From contig CACJJI010000003.1 of the NCBI GenBank assembly GCA_902593675.1, forward strand, positions 1 through 64,000: 64,000 bases of DNA. Reading direction: 5' to 3'. Shown piece after piece: positions 53,687 to 63,459 of this stretch; within the stretch, counting starts at the first letter, position 1; every line of letters starts with the position of its first letter. The notes below the pieces were generated by a model. The model searched no databases. It worked only from the letters and a program-made list of their open reading frames with translations, and had not been told where the DNA came from. The translations under genes were made by a program, and so were the position numbers. This DNA is from an uncultured SAR86 cluster bacterium. Lineage in GTDB: Bacteria; Pseudomonadota; Gammaproteobacteria; Magnimaribacterales; D2472.

Positions 53687-55846
53687 ATGACAAATGAATT
53701 GAAAGGTAAGGTTAACTATAGTGTTAATGGAAATATTGCTATTTTAGAGGTAGATAACCCACCAGTTAATCCGCTGAGTAGCGGTGTTAGAGCGGGTTTA
53801 GCAGAATATATAGTCAAAGCCAATGAAGATGATGCAATTGAGGGTATTATCCTTACTGGGGCAGGCAGATCTTTCATTGCTGGAGCAGATATTTCAGAGT
53901 TTGGTCAAAAGTCTGATGGCCCTGACCTTCACACAACTTTAAAAGACATAGAATTTAGTAAAAAACCTGTTTTGGCTGCTATTAACGGGACTGCTTTGGG
54001 TGGCGGTCTAGAAACAGCCCTTGTATGTAACTATAGAATGGGTACAAATAAGGCTATTGTTGGTCTACCTGAAGTAAATTTGGGCTTATTACCTGGCGCA
54101 GGGGGCACACAAAGGCTTCCAAGGCTAATTGGCCCTTCGCAAGCTTTAAAGATGATGATTGCTGGTACACCAATGTCAGCTAAAAAAGCTCTTCAGCAAG
54201 GCATAATAGATGCAATATCAGAAAATTCTCTTATGGAGGATGCGATTGCATTTCTTCAGGAGAAAATTGGGTCAAGTGAGCATCCCAAAGTAAGAGATAA
54301 AAATGAAAAAGTTCTCGAAGCTAGGGGTGATGAAAATGTTCTAGCAGAAGCTAAAGCATTGGCAGCAAAAACTAGAAGAGGTCAATTTGCTCCTGGTCAA
54401 ATTATAGCTTGTGTTGAGGCTGCTATTAATGAAGATGATTTTGATGTTGGCATGAAGAAAGAGTCTGAATATTTCCTAGAGTGTTTAATGAATCCTCAGC
54501 GTGAAGCCATGATTCATATTTTCTTTGGTGAACGCGCTGCTTCAAAAATTTCTGATATTCCAAAAGATACTCCTCTCCTCCCAATAAACTCTGCTGGTAT
54601 TGTTGGCTCAGGAACAATGGGTGGAGGAATTGCAATGAATTTTGCAAATGCTGGGATACCTGTTTTAGTTCTTGATCAGGATGAAAAAAATCTAGAGAGA
54701 GGCATGGGAGTCATAGAAAAAAATTATCAAATGATGGTGGACAGAGGAAGAATGTCTCAAGAACAAAAAGATATGGTGATGGGATTAATAACTCCAACGC
54801 TAACATATGATGATCTTGCTAATATTGATATTGCTGTTGAAGCTGTTTATGAAAATCTTGACTTAAAACAAGAAATTTTCAAAAAATTAGATACTATCAC
54901 CAAAGAGCATGCCATACTTGCATCTAATACCTCAGGACTTGATATAGATGCAATAGCTGCATCTACTAGTAGGCCTGGGAAAGTAGTGGGTACTCACTTT
55001 TTTAGTCCAGCAAACGTGATGCGTCTGCTTGAAGTTGTTAGAGGAAAAGATTCTTCAGATGAAACTATGGCAACTGTAATGTCCCTTGGTAAGAAGATGG
55101 GCAAAGCAGCTGTTGTATCACTAAATGCTCCTGGATTCATAGGAAATAGAATGTTAGCTGGATATACATATCAAGCAAATATGTTATTGCTAGAAGGCGC
55201 TCTTCCAAATCAAGTTGATAGCGCTTTAGAATCATTTGGTATGAGCATGGGACCTTTTAGGATGATGGATTTGGTTGGTTTAGATCTTGGATGGAGGGCT
55301 CGTAAGTTAGCCAAGATGGAAACTCCGCTAGCTAATAAAATTTCAGATGCACTATGTGAGCAAGACAGGTTTGGTCAAAAAACCTCCAAGGGTTTTTATA
55401 ATTACTCAGAAGGCTCCAGAGCTCCAAATCCTGCTCCAGAAAATGAAGCTATATACAAAGAAATCTCAGAACAAAATAAAATTGAAAGAAGAGAAATTTC
55501 TGATCAAGAAATAGTTGATAGGTGCATATTAGCTCTCGTTAATGAGGGAGCGCGTATTCTAGAAGAAGGCGTGGCCCAAAGATCAGGTGATATGGATATA
55601 GTCTACATAAATGGTTATGGGTTCCCTATATGGAGGGGTGGTCCAATGTTTTATGCTAATCAACAAGGTTTGTCTGAGGTAATTAATAAAATGAAAGATT
55701 TTTCAGCATTAGATGAAAATTTCTGGAAGCCAGCTCCAATGTTAAAATGGCTGGCAGAGGAATCAGGCACCTTTGGTGAGGCTCCTGCTCCTGAGGAGCG
55801 AGCTGAGCTACTAAGCTTTAGAAACACTAATATGGGCGGTGTATAG
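53687..55846 (+). CDS. enoyl-CoA hydratase / 3-hydroxyacyl-CoA dehydrogenase
   Basis: A 719-aa bifunctional beta-oxidation enzyme. The N-terminal crotonase domain (1-190) has GAGRSFIAGADISEFGQK and GTALGGGLETALVCNYRMG, with the catalytic Glu in LPEVNLGLLPGAGG. The dehydrogenase domain (about 300-480) has AGIVGSGTMGGGIAMNFANA, SNTSGLDIDAIA and GTHFFSPANVMRLLEVVRG. Two C-terminal helical domains follow. Domain order matches FadB, FadJ and the peroxisomal enzyme. No thiolase (fadA) gene is next to it, so it is not the fadBA operon and stays unassigned between fadB and fadJ. Confidence 0.94.
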   Translation: MTNELKGKVNYSVNGNIAILEVDNPPVNPLSSGVRAGLAEYIVKANEDDAIEGIILTGAGRSFIAGADISEFGQKSDGPDLHTTLKDIEFSKKPVLAAINGTALGGGLETALVCNYRMGTNKAIVGLPEVNLGLLPGAGGTQRLPRLIGPSQALKMMIAGTPMSAKKALQQGIIDAISENSLMEDAIAFLQEKIGSSEHPKVRDKNEKVLEARGDENVLAEAKALAAKTRRGQFAPGQIIACVEAAINEDDFDVGMKKESEYFLECLMNPQREAMIHIFFGERAASKISDIPKDTPLLPINSAGIVGSGTMGGGIAMNFANAGIPVLVLDQDEKNLERGMGVIEKNYQMMVDRGRMSQEQKDMVMGLITPTLTYDDLANIDIAVEAVYENLDLKQEIFKKLDTITKEHAILASNTSGLDIDAIAASTSRPGKVVGTHFFSPANVMRLLEVVRGKDSSDETMATVMSLGKKMGKAAVVSLNAPGFIGNRMLAGYTYQANMLLLEGALPNQVDSALESFGMSMGPFRMMDLVGLDLGWRARKLAKMETPLANKISDALCEQDRFGQKTSKGFYNYSEGSRAPNPAPENEAIYKEISEQNKIERREISDQEIVDRCILALVNEGARILEEGVAQRSGDMDIVYINGYGFPIWRGGPMFYANQQGLSEVINKMKDFSALDENFWKPAPMLKWLAEESGTFGEAPAPEERAELLSFRNTNMGGV

Positions 55847-55856
55847 GGTTAAATAG

Positions 55857-56390
55857 CTATAAAGAGATATTTACAGCAGTTTTTGTTGGAATTATCCTAA
55901 AAAGCTCTAAAACATCATGATTTAGCATCCTGATGCATCCGTGCGATGCTTTTTCACCAATCAAGCCTTCTTCATGGGTGCCGTGAATGTAAATAAATCT
56001 ATTAAATGAATCGACATTTCCACCTCTGTTAAAGCCCTCTGTTAAGCCTGTTAACCACATAATCCGAGTTGTAATGAAATCATCCGGGGAATCAATGGCC
56101 TCATGTATAATTTCTACCTTTTGAGAAATATGCTCACGACTTACAAAAAATTGATATTTAGGGACATTAGTTCCAATTTTTGTGCTAACCTCATGCCTTC
56201 CTAAGGGAGTCCTTAATGAATTCTCTATTTGCCCCTCGCCATATGCAGAACTTGATATTGGATAGCTTCTAATAACATTGCCATTATTGATTAGGTAAAG
56301 CCTTTGCTCCGAAATACTTACTTCAACACTGTAATCTCCAAAAAGTGAAAAAGATAAGAACGGTAATAAAATTATAGTTAAAAGTTTCAT
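55857..56390 (-). CDS. L,D-transpeptidase (YkuD domain)
   Basis: A 177-aa exported protein: short signal KLLTIILLPFLSFSLFGDYS, then a YkuD domain. YSVEVSISEQRLYLINNGNV opens the domain and KASHGCIRMLNHDVLELF holds the HGCIR active-site motif with catalytic Cys (about 153). IYIHGTHEE contains the upstream conserved His. It forms 3-3 crosslinks or attaches lipoprotein to peptidoglycan. Small family member with no LysM domain. It overlaps lnt by four bases. Confidence 0.92.
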   Translation of the reverse strand: MKLLTIILLPFLSFSLFGDYSVEVSISEQRLYLINNGNVIRSYPISSSAYGEGQIENSLRTPLGRHEVSTKIGTNVPKYQFFVSREHISQKVEIIHEAIDSPDDFITTRIMWLTGLTEGFNRGGNVDSFNRFIYIHGTHEEGLIGEKASHGCIRMLNHDVLELFRIIPTKTAVNISL

Positions 56391-57865
56391 TTCCTTAATT
56401 TTATTATAAGCACAACAAACATCATAATTAAAGCTAAAATAGGCGAAATAATATAACCATATAGATAAAAGAAGCTTGAGTTTAAAGTTTTATAAATCCT
56501 TCCATCTAGAGAACCTCTCACTCCTTTGTCCAATAAAGAAACAATAGTTCCATTATTATCAACAATTGTTGATATACCATCAGAGGTACCCCTTGCCACC
56601 CACTTATTTGCCTCTAAGGCTCTAGCCCTTACTATTTGAAGATGTTGATAGGGTCCATATGAACTTCCAAACCAAGTATCATTGCTTATATTAACAATAA
56701 AATCAGATTCTCTTATTTCATTTAAATAGCTTAAAGGAAATGCTATATCAAAACAGATCATTCCTAAGATCTTATAATCTCTAAATTCAAGCAGCTCCTG
56801 ATTAGAGTTACCAGCACTTAGAGAAGACATGGGCATATTAAAGAATTCAATTAATCCTCTCAATATACTTTCAAAAGGTACATATTCTCCAAAAGGTACA
56901 AGATGCCTTTTCAAGTAAGTTTGATCTGAGCCTAATATAGTCATTGAATTATGCAACTTATTGCTCGAGTATTTCCAAGAACCAGATAGAACTGTTAGTC
57001 CCTCTTCTATTCTACTGATGAGCTGATTCATTCTTGGGTTTGATTCTAAATATGGCAACGGTGATTCTGGCCAAATTATTAAATCTGCATCACTGCTATT
57101 ATTTGTTAAATTTATTAGTGTATCTTCTATGTCCAGTTGAGATCCTGCCATATATTTTTTGAAAGGGTCTAAGGATGGTTGAATGATTGAAACGCTTAAA
57201 TTTTCATCCAGGGATTTATTTAGATTTATTTGATGTGGAATCAAAATTGATAAGCATAATATTCCTAAAAATAAAAAATTTTTTTTATTCTCAAATATTG
57301 AGAGAGCAATCAAAGATGCAAAAAAATAAATGATGTACGAGGCACCATACACTCCGAAAATTGGAATCATAATTTGTCCTAATGTGTCTAGAAGTACTAA
57401 GCCTGGTAATAGCCATGGAAAGCCACCTAATAATAAAAATCTAGAGAGCTCTAATACAATTAAAACACTTGCTAGAAATAAACTTTTCAAAAAAATATTT
57501 TGAGTAAATTGGATTAATCGTACAGCTGCAAAAGGGACAATAAATACAGCAGATAGCAGAATACCCATTAATAATATAATAATAGAAGATAATATAATAT
57601 TAGTGTTTCCATAATAGTAAATACTTACTATTAACCATCCTGTTCCGCTTATCCAATACCCAAGCCCCCATGAAAAAGCATACTTGCAGGCATCAATAAA
57701 ATTTTTTGAATTAACTATAAAAAAAATTAAAATTGCTAATGTGAATGGGAGAACCAGCTTAATATCAAAAGGACTGAAAGCTAGGGTTGATAACGCGCCA
57801 CTAAGACCTAAAAATATATATGATACGAAAGGGGCTTTATGAATTTGTTTTAATGGTAATGCCAA
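56387..57865 (-). CDS. lnt: apolipoprotein N-acyltransferase
   Basis: A 492-aa inner-membrane enzyme. Six or more N-terminal helices (about 15-205) precede a periplasmic nitrilase domain (about 220-465). The triad is visible as Glu in LIIWPESPLPYLE, Lys in RHLVPFGEYV or nearby SGSWKYS, and Cys in LGMICFDIAFPLSYLN; NDTWFGSSYGPYQHL is the family signature. A last helix closes the protein. It adds the third acyl chain to lipoproteins. It is the last-but-one gene of the miaB-phoH-ybeY-corC-lnt operon; the start overlaps corC by 29 bases. Confidence 0.95.
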   Translation of the reverse strand: MALPLKQIHKAPFVSYIFLGLSGALSTLAFSPFDIKLVLPFTLAILIFFIVNSKNFIDACKYAFSWGLGYWISGTGWLIVSIYYYGNTNIILSSIIILLMGILLSAVFIVPFAAVRLIQFTQNIFLKSLFLASVLIVLELSRFLLLGGFPWLLPGLVLLDTLGQIMIPIFGVYGASYIIYFFASLIALSIFENKKNFLFLGILCLSILIPHQINLNKSLDENLSVSIIQPSLDPFKKYMAGSQLDIEDTLINLTNNSSDADLIIWPESPLPYLESNPRMNQLISRIEEGLTVLSGSWKYSSNKLHNSMTILGSDQTYLKRHLVPFGEYVPFESILRGLIEFFNMPMSSLSAGNSNQELLEFRDYKILGMICFDIAFPLSYLNEIRESDFIVNISNDTWFGSSYGPYQHLQIVRARALEANKWVARGTSDGISTIVDNNGTIVSLLDKGVRGSLDGRIYKTLNSSFFYLYGYIISPILALIMMFVVLIIKLRK

Positions 57866-58679
57866 TTTTCTTTATCTTTCTTTTGTCTGCAGCCGTCACA
57901 GCTAGGATCATGTCATCTAAATCAATCTTGTCTCCAACCTTTGGAAGAAATCCTAATTTATTTATAAATAAACCAGCTAAAGTTTCAGCATCTATACCAT
58001 TAAAATTTTTATTAAATTTATTTTCAAACTCTGACAGCTCAAGCGTAGCATCAGCGATATATTCATACTCGCTGACTTGAATAAGATCCTCTTCATCAGA
58101 ATCATGCTCATCTTCAATTTCACCAACAAGCTCTTCTAAAATATCTTCTATGGTAACTAATCCTGATATGGTCCCATATTCATCAATCACAATGGCCATA
58201 TGAGATCGATCTTTTTTAAATTCTTCAAGCAATGAATCTGCTTTCTTCGATTCAGGAACAACTTTAATATCTCTTATTAAGTCACTAAAATTGAAGTCTT
58301 CCAGTTGCTTGTTAATGGTTGGAAGTAGATCTTTTGCAAGCAAAATGCCCTGAACTTCATTTTTTGCAGGCCCAAGGACAGGGTATCTAGAATGGCCCGA
58401 GTCAATTATTCTATTAATCATGCTTATGGGATCTTCATCAGGAGCAAGTATTACCATCTCAACCCTTGGTACCATTATCTCCTTTACAGTAGTATCTCCC
58501 AATCTAATTGCTCGCTCAGCAATAAATTGAGCCTCTTTATCTATTAGCCTTGCGCTAAGTGCATCTTCCAGCAAGACAGACACATCATCTAAGCTTGATG
58601 GCTTAATCGTAAAAAAGCGTTTAATTTTGTTTAAAAGGCTCGACGGAGGTTGGTCTTTTTCAGTATCTTGATTTGTCAT
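57837..58679 (-). CDS. corC: CBS-domain transporter-associated protein CorC
   Basis: A 280-aa cytoplasmic protein. Two CBS domains (about 65-190; GDTTVKEIMVPRVEMVILAP and SHMAIVIDEYGTISGLVTIE) are followed by a CorC_HlyC transporter-associated domain (about 205-280). EEDEHDSDEEDLIQ links them. In this conserved operon the gene is corC (ybeX), tied to magnesium/cobalt efflux and ribosome function. It lacks the membrane DUF21 part, as CorC does. Four-base overlap with ybeY. Confidence 0.94.
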   Translation of the reverse strand: MTNQDTEKDQPPSSLLNKIKRFFTIKPSSLDDVSVLLEDALSARLIDKEAQFIAERAIRLGDTTVKEIMVPRVEMVILAPDEDPISMINRIIDSGHSRYPVLGPAKNEVQGILLAKDLLPTINKQLEDFNFSDLIRDIKVVPESKKADSLLEEFKKDRSHMAIVIDEYGTISGLVTIEDILEELVGEIEDEHDSDEEDLIQVSEYEYIADATLELSEFENKFNKNFNGIDAETLAGLFINKLGFLPKVGDKIDLDDMILAVTAADKRKIKKIGITIKTNS

Positions 58680-59158
58680 ATTAAATAAGGATTAGCTATT
58701 TTAAAAAACTTTAAGTATTTAATCTCTTGTGCTTCCATTATATTGGCGTCTTGGTCTTCTGTGTGATCAAAACCTAGTAGGTGCAGTATTCCATGAGCTA
58801 ATAAATGCATCATATGATCCTCTAGGTCTCGATTCAAGTTCTGTGACTCACTTTGTATGAAAGGGAGGCTCATAGCAATATCACCAAGCTCTCCTGAAAT
58901 TTTTTGAATATCTTTGCCTGAAGGAAAAGATAAAACATTTGTATCTAACGCTTTAGATCTAAAATCTCTATTAAGCTTTATCATTTCCTTGCTAGATATT
59001 AGCTTAAGATTCACTGTTAACTGATCTTGATTTTGATCAATCAAAATGTGTTCAGTTAAAAGATCTAGCTTTGATACTAGTTCACTAGAGATCTCTCTGA
59101 AGTCATGGGTTAAAATATTAAGACTCAATTTTTTATTTATCAAATTGATCGTATGCAT
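58676..59158 (-). CDS. ybeY: endoribonuclease YbeY
   Basis: A protein of about 160 residues. LAHGILHLLGFDHTEDQDAN is the HGxLHLxGxDH zinc motif (about 127), and LDTNVLSFPSGKDIQKISGE the DVLSFP-type segment. GELGDIAMSLPFI fits as well. It matures 16S rRNA 3' ends and checks ribosomes. ATG 59158 is taken as start; two TTG codons precede it in frame. It overlaps phoH by about 26 bases upstream and corC by four bases downstream. Confidence 0.95.
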   Translation of the reverse strand: MHTINLINKKLSLNILTHDFREISSELVSKLDLLTEHILIDQNQDQLTVNLKLISSKEMIKLNRDFRSKALDTNVLSFPSGKDIQKISGELGDIAMSLPFIQSESQNLNRDLEDHMMHLLAHGILHLLGFDHTEDQDANIMEAQEIKYLKFFKIANPYLI

Positions 59159-60101
59159 CAACAATTTTTCTTACCAAAGGATGTCTCACTACGTCTCTAG
59201 AATTAAAAATTGTAAAACCAATGTCTTCAATCTTCTCTAAAACTTTTAATGCATGAGAAAGACCAGACTCAATATTTTTTGGCAAATCAATTTGAGTCAT
59301 ATCCCCATTAATTACAGCATATGAACCGAAACCCATCCTAGTTAAAAACATTTTCATTTGATCAACTGTAGTGTTTTGGCTTTCATCCATAATAATAAAA
59401 GCATTATTCAGAGTTCTCCCCCTTAAGTATGCCAGGGGAGCGACTTCAAGAATTTCTTTTTCTAGCAATCGTACAACCTGCTCAAAACCCAGCATTTCGT
59501 ATAATGCGTCATATAGTGGTCGAAGATAAGGATCAACTTTTTGTGACAGATCTCCAGGAAGAAATCCAAGTTTTTCGCCAGCCTCTACAGCAGGTCGTAT
59601 CAAAATAATTTTTTTTACCTCTTCTTGAATTAGCATCTCAACTGCTTTTGCTACAGCTAAATATGTTTTTCCCGTTCCGGCTGGGCCAACCCCAAAGTTA
59701 ACCTCAAAATTTTTCATATTGCCCAAGTAATCATTTTGATTTTTTCCTCTGGGCTTAATTATTCTTTTTGGCGTCTTGATGGAGTATTCTTTTCCGCTTG
59801 ATGAGGTGGGGGAAGGGTTAATTTCATCATTATTGGTTATCGCCATCTGGATAGTTTCCTTAGAGAGCTCAATTCCTTGAGCTGTAGTTGCATACAAATC
59901 TTGAATTGCATTAGAGGCTTTCTTAATATTTTCTTCATTACCTGAAATGCTTACCTTGTTTCCATTTTGAAATATTTTGACTCCAAAACCTTTTTCAAGA
60001 ATTTTAAGATTGCCATTTAATTCTCCAACAAAAGATTTAAGGTTTTTTGTATTTGCTGGTTCAAGCTTAAGTTGAGTAAGAGTTTGATTGATTTCTGCCA
60101 T
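59133..60101 (-). CDS. ybeZ: PhoH-like ATPase (YbeZ)
   Basis: A 322-aa protein. An N-terminal KH-like region (1-95) precedes a PhoH ATPase domain with Walker A GVGPAGTGKTYLAVAKAVEM (about 135) and Walker B AFIIMDESQNTTVDQMKMFL. RPAVEAGEKLGFLPGDL is the family motif. Works with YbeY in rRNA processing. Middle of the miaB-lnt operon; six bases after miaB. Confidence 0.95.
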   Translation of the reverse strand: MAEINQTLTQLKLEPANTKNLKSFVGELNGNLKILEKGFGVKIFQNGNKVSISGNEENIKKASNAIQDLYATTAQGIELSKETIQMAITNNDEINPSPTSSSGKEYSIKTPKRIIKPRGKNQNDYLGNMKNFEVNFGVGPAGTGKTYLAVAKAVEMLIQEEVKKIILIRPAVEAGEKLGFLPGDLSQKVDPYLRPLYDALYEMLGFEQVVRLLEKEILEVAPLAYLRGRTLNNAFIIMDESQNTTVDQMKMFLTRMGFGSYAVINGDMTQIDLPKNIESGLSHALKVLEKIEDIGFTIFNSRDVVRHPLVRKIVDAYDQFDK

Positions 60102-60107
60102 TAAGCT

Positions 60108-61442
60108 TTAAGAAACCCCCTTAGAATTTAAAATCTTGCCTGTCAATGAACGCTGGTATGCCTTGGTAATATCAATATCTACTAATTTACCTAGAATATT
60201 GATATTTTGGAAGTCAAAATTTACAACTCTGTTGCACTCAGTTCTTGCTTGTAATTGATTGATATCTTTTTTTGATATGCCTGTAACCAAACATCTTTGA
60301 ATGGTACCAACTAGATCATTGCTATAATTTAATTGCAGCTCATCAATACGTTTCTGAAGAATGTATAAACGCTCTTTTTTTGTATCTAATTTAACTGAGT
60401 CTTCAAGCTGAGAAGCGGGTGTACCTGGTCTTGCAGAATAGATAAAGCTGAATGATGCGTCGAACCTAATTTCTTCAATAAGGTCCATGGTCTGCTGAAA
60501 ATCAAAATCACTTTCATTTGGAAACCCAACTATAAAATCAGAAGAAATTTTAATATTTGGCCGTACCTTAAGCAATCTATTAATTATTTCGATATATTCC
60601 TCCCTTGAATAATTTCTTTTCATTTTTGTAAGAATTTCATTTGAGCCTGACTGAACAGGTAAATGCAAATGACTTACTAGCTGCGGAACATGCCCATATG
60701 CATCTATCAAATCACCAGTCATCTCTAGTGGATGAGAGGTTGTATATCTAATTCTTTCAACCCCGTCAATGCTGCCACATACTTCAATTAAATCTGATAG
60801 ACCCAAAACTCTTCCATGCAATGAATATTTATATGCATTGACGTTCTGCCCAACAAAAACAATTTCTGAAACCCCTTGCTCAACCAACCTTGCTACTTCA
60901 TCAAATATTTGCTCAGGCTTTCTGCTTACTTCATCGCCTCTGGTATATGGAACAACACAAAAAGAACAATATTTTGAGCAGCCCTCCATAATTGATACAA
61001 AGCTAGATACACCGGTAGCATCCGGCTGGGGCAATGAATCAAATTTCTCCTCAATTGGGAAGGATACATCAACAGCTTGGATTTTATTTTCTTCCTTGAT
61101 CAAGGAGGGGACTTTATGAATGGTTTGAGGCCCAAAAATTAAGTCAACAAATGGAGCCCGCTTATAAATATTTTTACCTTCTTGGGTGGCCACACAACCA
61201 CCAACTCCAATTTTCAAATTTGGATTAGACTTTTTTAATTTATTAAGCCTTCCTAATTCAGAATAAACCTTTTCTTCAGCTTTCTCTCTTATCGAGCAGG
61301 TATTAAGTAAAATAATATCTGCGTCATCTGGGTTGCTTGTCTCTTCGATGGTTGGATCTTGTTTAAGAATCTCTAATGTTTTCTGACTGTCATACTCATT
61401 CATTTGACAACCATAAGTTTTAATATAAAGTTTTGTACCCAT
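60108..61442 (-). CDS. miaB: tRNA-2-methylthio-N6-dimethylallyladenosine synthase MiaB
   Basis: A 444-aa radical-SAM methylthiotransferase. The N-terminal UPF0004 domain has Cys in YIKTYGCQMNEYDS, ILLNTCSIREKAEEK and GVGGCVAT for one [4Fe-4S] cluster. EGCSKYCSFCVVPYTRG binds the radical-SAM cluster. A C-terminal TRAM domain (about 380-440) binds tRNA. It makes ms2i6A37. First gene of the five-gene operon, divergent from the DUF1820 gene by ten bases. Confidence 0.97.
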   Translation of the reverse strand: MGTKLYIKTYGCQMNEYDSQKTLEILKQDPTIEETSNPDDADIILLNTCSIREKAEEKVYSELGRLNKLKKSNPNLKIGVGGCVATQEGKNIYKRAPFVDLIFGPQTIHKVPSLIKEENKIQAVDVSFPIEEKFDSLPQPDATGVSSFVSIMEGCSKYCSFCVVPYTRGDEVSRKPEQIFDEVARLVEQGVSEIVFVGQNVNAYKYSLHGRVLGLSDLIEVCGSIDGVERIRYTTSHPLEMTGDLIDAYGHVPQLVSHLHLPVQSGSNEILTKMKRNYSREEYIEIINRLLKVRPNIKISSDFIVGFPNESDFDFQQTMDLIEEIRFDASFSFIYSARPGTPASQLEDSVKLDTKKERLYILQKRIDELQLNYSNDLVGTIQRCLVTGISKKDINQLQARTECNRVVNFDFQNINILGKLVDIDITKAYQRSLTGKILNSKGVS

Positions 61443-61452
61443 ATACCTAATT

Positions 61453-61779
61453 ATGAAGAAGAAAACTACATATAAAATAATTTTTATGCAGCTTGGAGAA
61501 ATCTACGAGATTTTTGCTAAACAAATTTATCAAAGTGACATGTACGGTTTCATAGAGGTCGAAGAGTATATATTTAATCAAAATAAACAGCTAGTAGTTG
61601 ATCCAACATCTGAAAAATTAGAAAAAGAGTTTAAATCTGTTGAGAGATCATATATTCCTATCAATTCAGTAATTAGAATTGATGAGGTTATTGAGTCTGG
61701 CGAAGCCAAGATCAAACAAAATAAAAGCCAAGTATCTCCTTTACCTATAAATATACAGCCTGCAAACAAACAAGATTAA
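61453..61779 (+). CDS. DUF1820 family protein
   Basis: A 108-aa cytoplasmic protein. YKIIFMQLGEIYEIFAKQIY and VEEYIFNQNKQLVVDPTSEK then EFKSVERSYIPINSVIRIDE are the conserved core of DUF1820, a gammaproteobacterial family with no known function as far as I recall. The gene often lies next to miaB, as here. The C-terminal 20 residues are polar and variable. Confidence 0.85.
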   Translation: MKKKTTYKIIFMQLGEIYEIFAKQIYQSDMYGFIEVEEYIFNQNKQLVVDPTSEKLEKEFKSVERSYIPINSVIRIDEVIESGEAKIKQNKSQVSPLPINIQPANKQD

Positions 61780-61841
61780 TTCTGGAAGAATAGATTAATT
61801 TTTTGCTTAGCATTCATGCAAATGACTGTTAATATTTTGTT

Positions 61842-63458
61842 ATGAAAAGAAGGCAGGCTCTAAAAATTTCTTCAATTGGAGCAATCAGCCTTTCAGCATC
61901 AATAGGTTCCAGTTGCACAAAGAATGTATATTTTTTTCATCATGGGGTTGCCAGTGGAGATCCGCTAAATGATAGAGTGATTTTGTGGACTAGAGTAACC
62001 CCTCAACAAGCTGGACCCGTAGAAGTAATACTTGAAGTCTCGGAAAATAAACATTTTTCCTCAATTATTTTTTCAGAGAAATTACAAACTTCTTCTCTGT
62101 CAGACTACACAATAAAATATGATTTTTTGGCAAAGCAGTATTGTGATAGTGATAGAGGTTTTTTTTATAGATTCAGAGCAGGAAATGCAATCTCAGAAAT
62201 TGGCAAGTCAAAAACATTTTCAGAAAATACAACAGCTGCAAAAATTGGAATTTTCAGTTGCAGTAACTTTCCTGCAGGATATTTCAATGCTTACCAGGCT
62301 GCAGCTGAAAGAAATGACTTAGACCTTTGGCTTCACTTAGGGGACTATTTGTATGAATATCCTATGGGAGGTTATGCAACAGATAAGGCAGAAAAATTAA
62401 AGAGAGTTCCTGAGCCCTTGCATGAGATGGTTACTCTTTCTGATTACAGACTGAGGCATGCTCAGTATAAAAAAGATCAAGGCTCCAAAGCTCTGCATAA
62501 GCATGCACCACTAATTGCTGTCTGGGATGATCATGAGTTTTCAAATGATGCGTGGAAGCATGGAGCAGAAAATCATTCTAAGGATGGGTCAGAAGGAGAT
62601 TTCTATGCTCGAAGATCAGCTGCTATCAAGGCTTACTATGAATGGATGCCAATAAGGGAGCAGCAAAATAAAAGAAGAATATTTAGAGAATTTAAGATTG
62701 GCAAACTAATACATTTGATAATGCTAGATACCCGACAATTTGGAAGAGATAAGCAAATTCAACCAAAGGACTATTTAACTGAATCTGGATTCAATCAAGC
62801 AAAATTTTATAACGATCTAAATTCTGATAATAGAAAACTCCTTGGCACTGAACAACTGGATTGGATTGAGAGTAGAATTCTCAATTCAAGTGCTGTATGG
62901 ACTATTTTTGGTCAACAGGTCTTAATGGCAAAATTGAAATTTCCTGATATAAGTAAAATGCTTAAATCAAAAGAAATTCCAAGTTTTCTTAAGCCTTATT
63001 TGAAATTTTTAGGCCTTGGCATTCCTTCGAACCTCGATGCGTGGGATGGGTATCCTGCAGAAAGAAATAAACTTTACAAAGTAATGAGTAATGCTAAAAA
63101 AGGATTCGTTAGTCTTGCTGGAGATACCCATAATAGTTGGGTTTCTGAACTTAAGGATAAGTCAGGCAGTAAAGTGGGTATTGAATTGGGTGCTCCCTCT
63201 GTAACTTCGCCTGGCATTTCAGACGTATTAAATTTAGATGAGATGAAATTTGTTGAAAACATTGTAAAAATTAACAGTGAACTTCAATGGATGGATCCCA
63301 CAAATCGAGGATATTTATCTTTGAATTGTATGGAGGATAAAATCATAGCCTCGTTTAATTACATCAAAGAGTTAGAAGAAATTAATTCTGATATTAGCTC
63401 GTCTAAGTCTTTTGTTCTTCACCGAGAAGGACTTGAGTTAGAGGAAATTAAAGCCTAG
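61842..63458 (+). CDS. phoD: alkaline phosphatase D (PhoD), Tat-exported
   Basis: A 538-aa secreted phosphodiesterase/phosphatase. The N-terminus MKRRQALKISSIGAISLSAS is a twin-arginine-type signal; SIGSSC may add a lipid-anchor Cys. A Fn3-like region (about 35-120, HGVASGDPLNDRVILWTRVT) precedes the catalytic domain with LWLHLGDYLYEYP (metal Asp), AVWDDHEFSND, FGQQVLMAKL and SLAGDTHNSWVSELK. PhoD needs calcium and iron and frees phosphate from esters and diesters, useful in phosphate-poor seawater. No Pho box was identified in the short upstream gap. Confidence 0.93.
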   Translation: MKRRQALKISSIGAISLSASIGSSCTKNVYFFHHGVASGDPLNDRVILWTRVTPQQAGPVEVILEVSENKHFSSIIFSEKLQTSSLSDYTIKYDFLAKQYCDSDRGFFYRFRAGNAISEIGKSKTFSENTTAAKIGIFSCSNFPAGYFNAYQAAAERNDLDLWLHLGDYLYEYPMGGYATDKAEKLKRVPEPLHEMVTLSDYRLRHAQYKKDQGSKALHKHAPLIAVWDDHEFSNDAWKHGAENHSKDGSEGDFYARRSAAIKAYYEWMPIREQQNKRRIFREFKIGKLIHLIMLDTRQFGRDKQIQPKDYLTESGFNQAKFYNDLNSDNRKLLGTEQLDWIESRILNSSAVWTIFGQQVLMAKLKFPDISKMLKSKEIPSFLKPYLKFLGLGIPSNLDAWDGYPAERNKLYKVMSNAKKGFVSLAGDTHNSWVSELKDKSGSKVGIELGAPSVTSPGISDVLNLDEMKFVENIVKINSELQWMDPTNRGYLSLNCMEDKIIASFNYIKELEEINSDISSSKSFVLHREGLELEEIKA

Positions 63459-63459
63459 C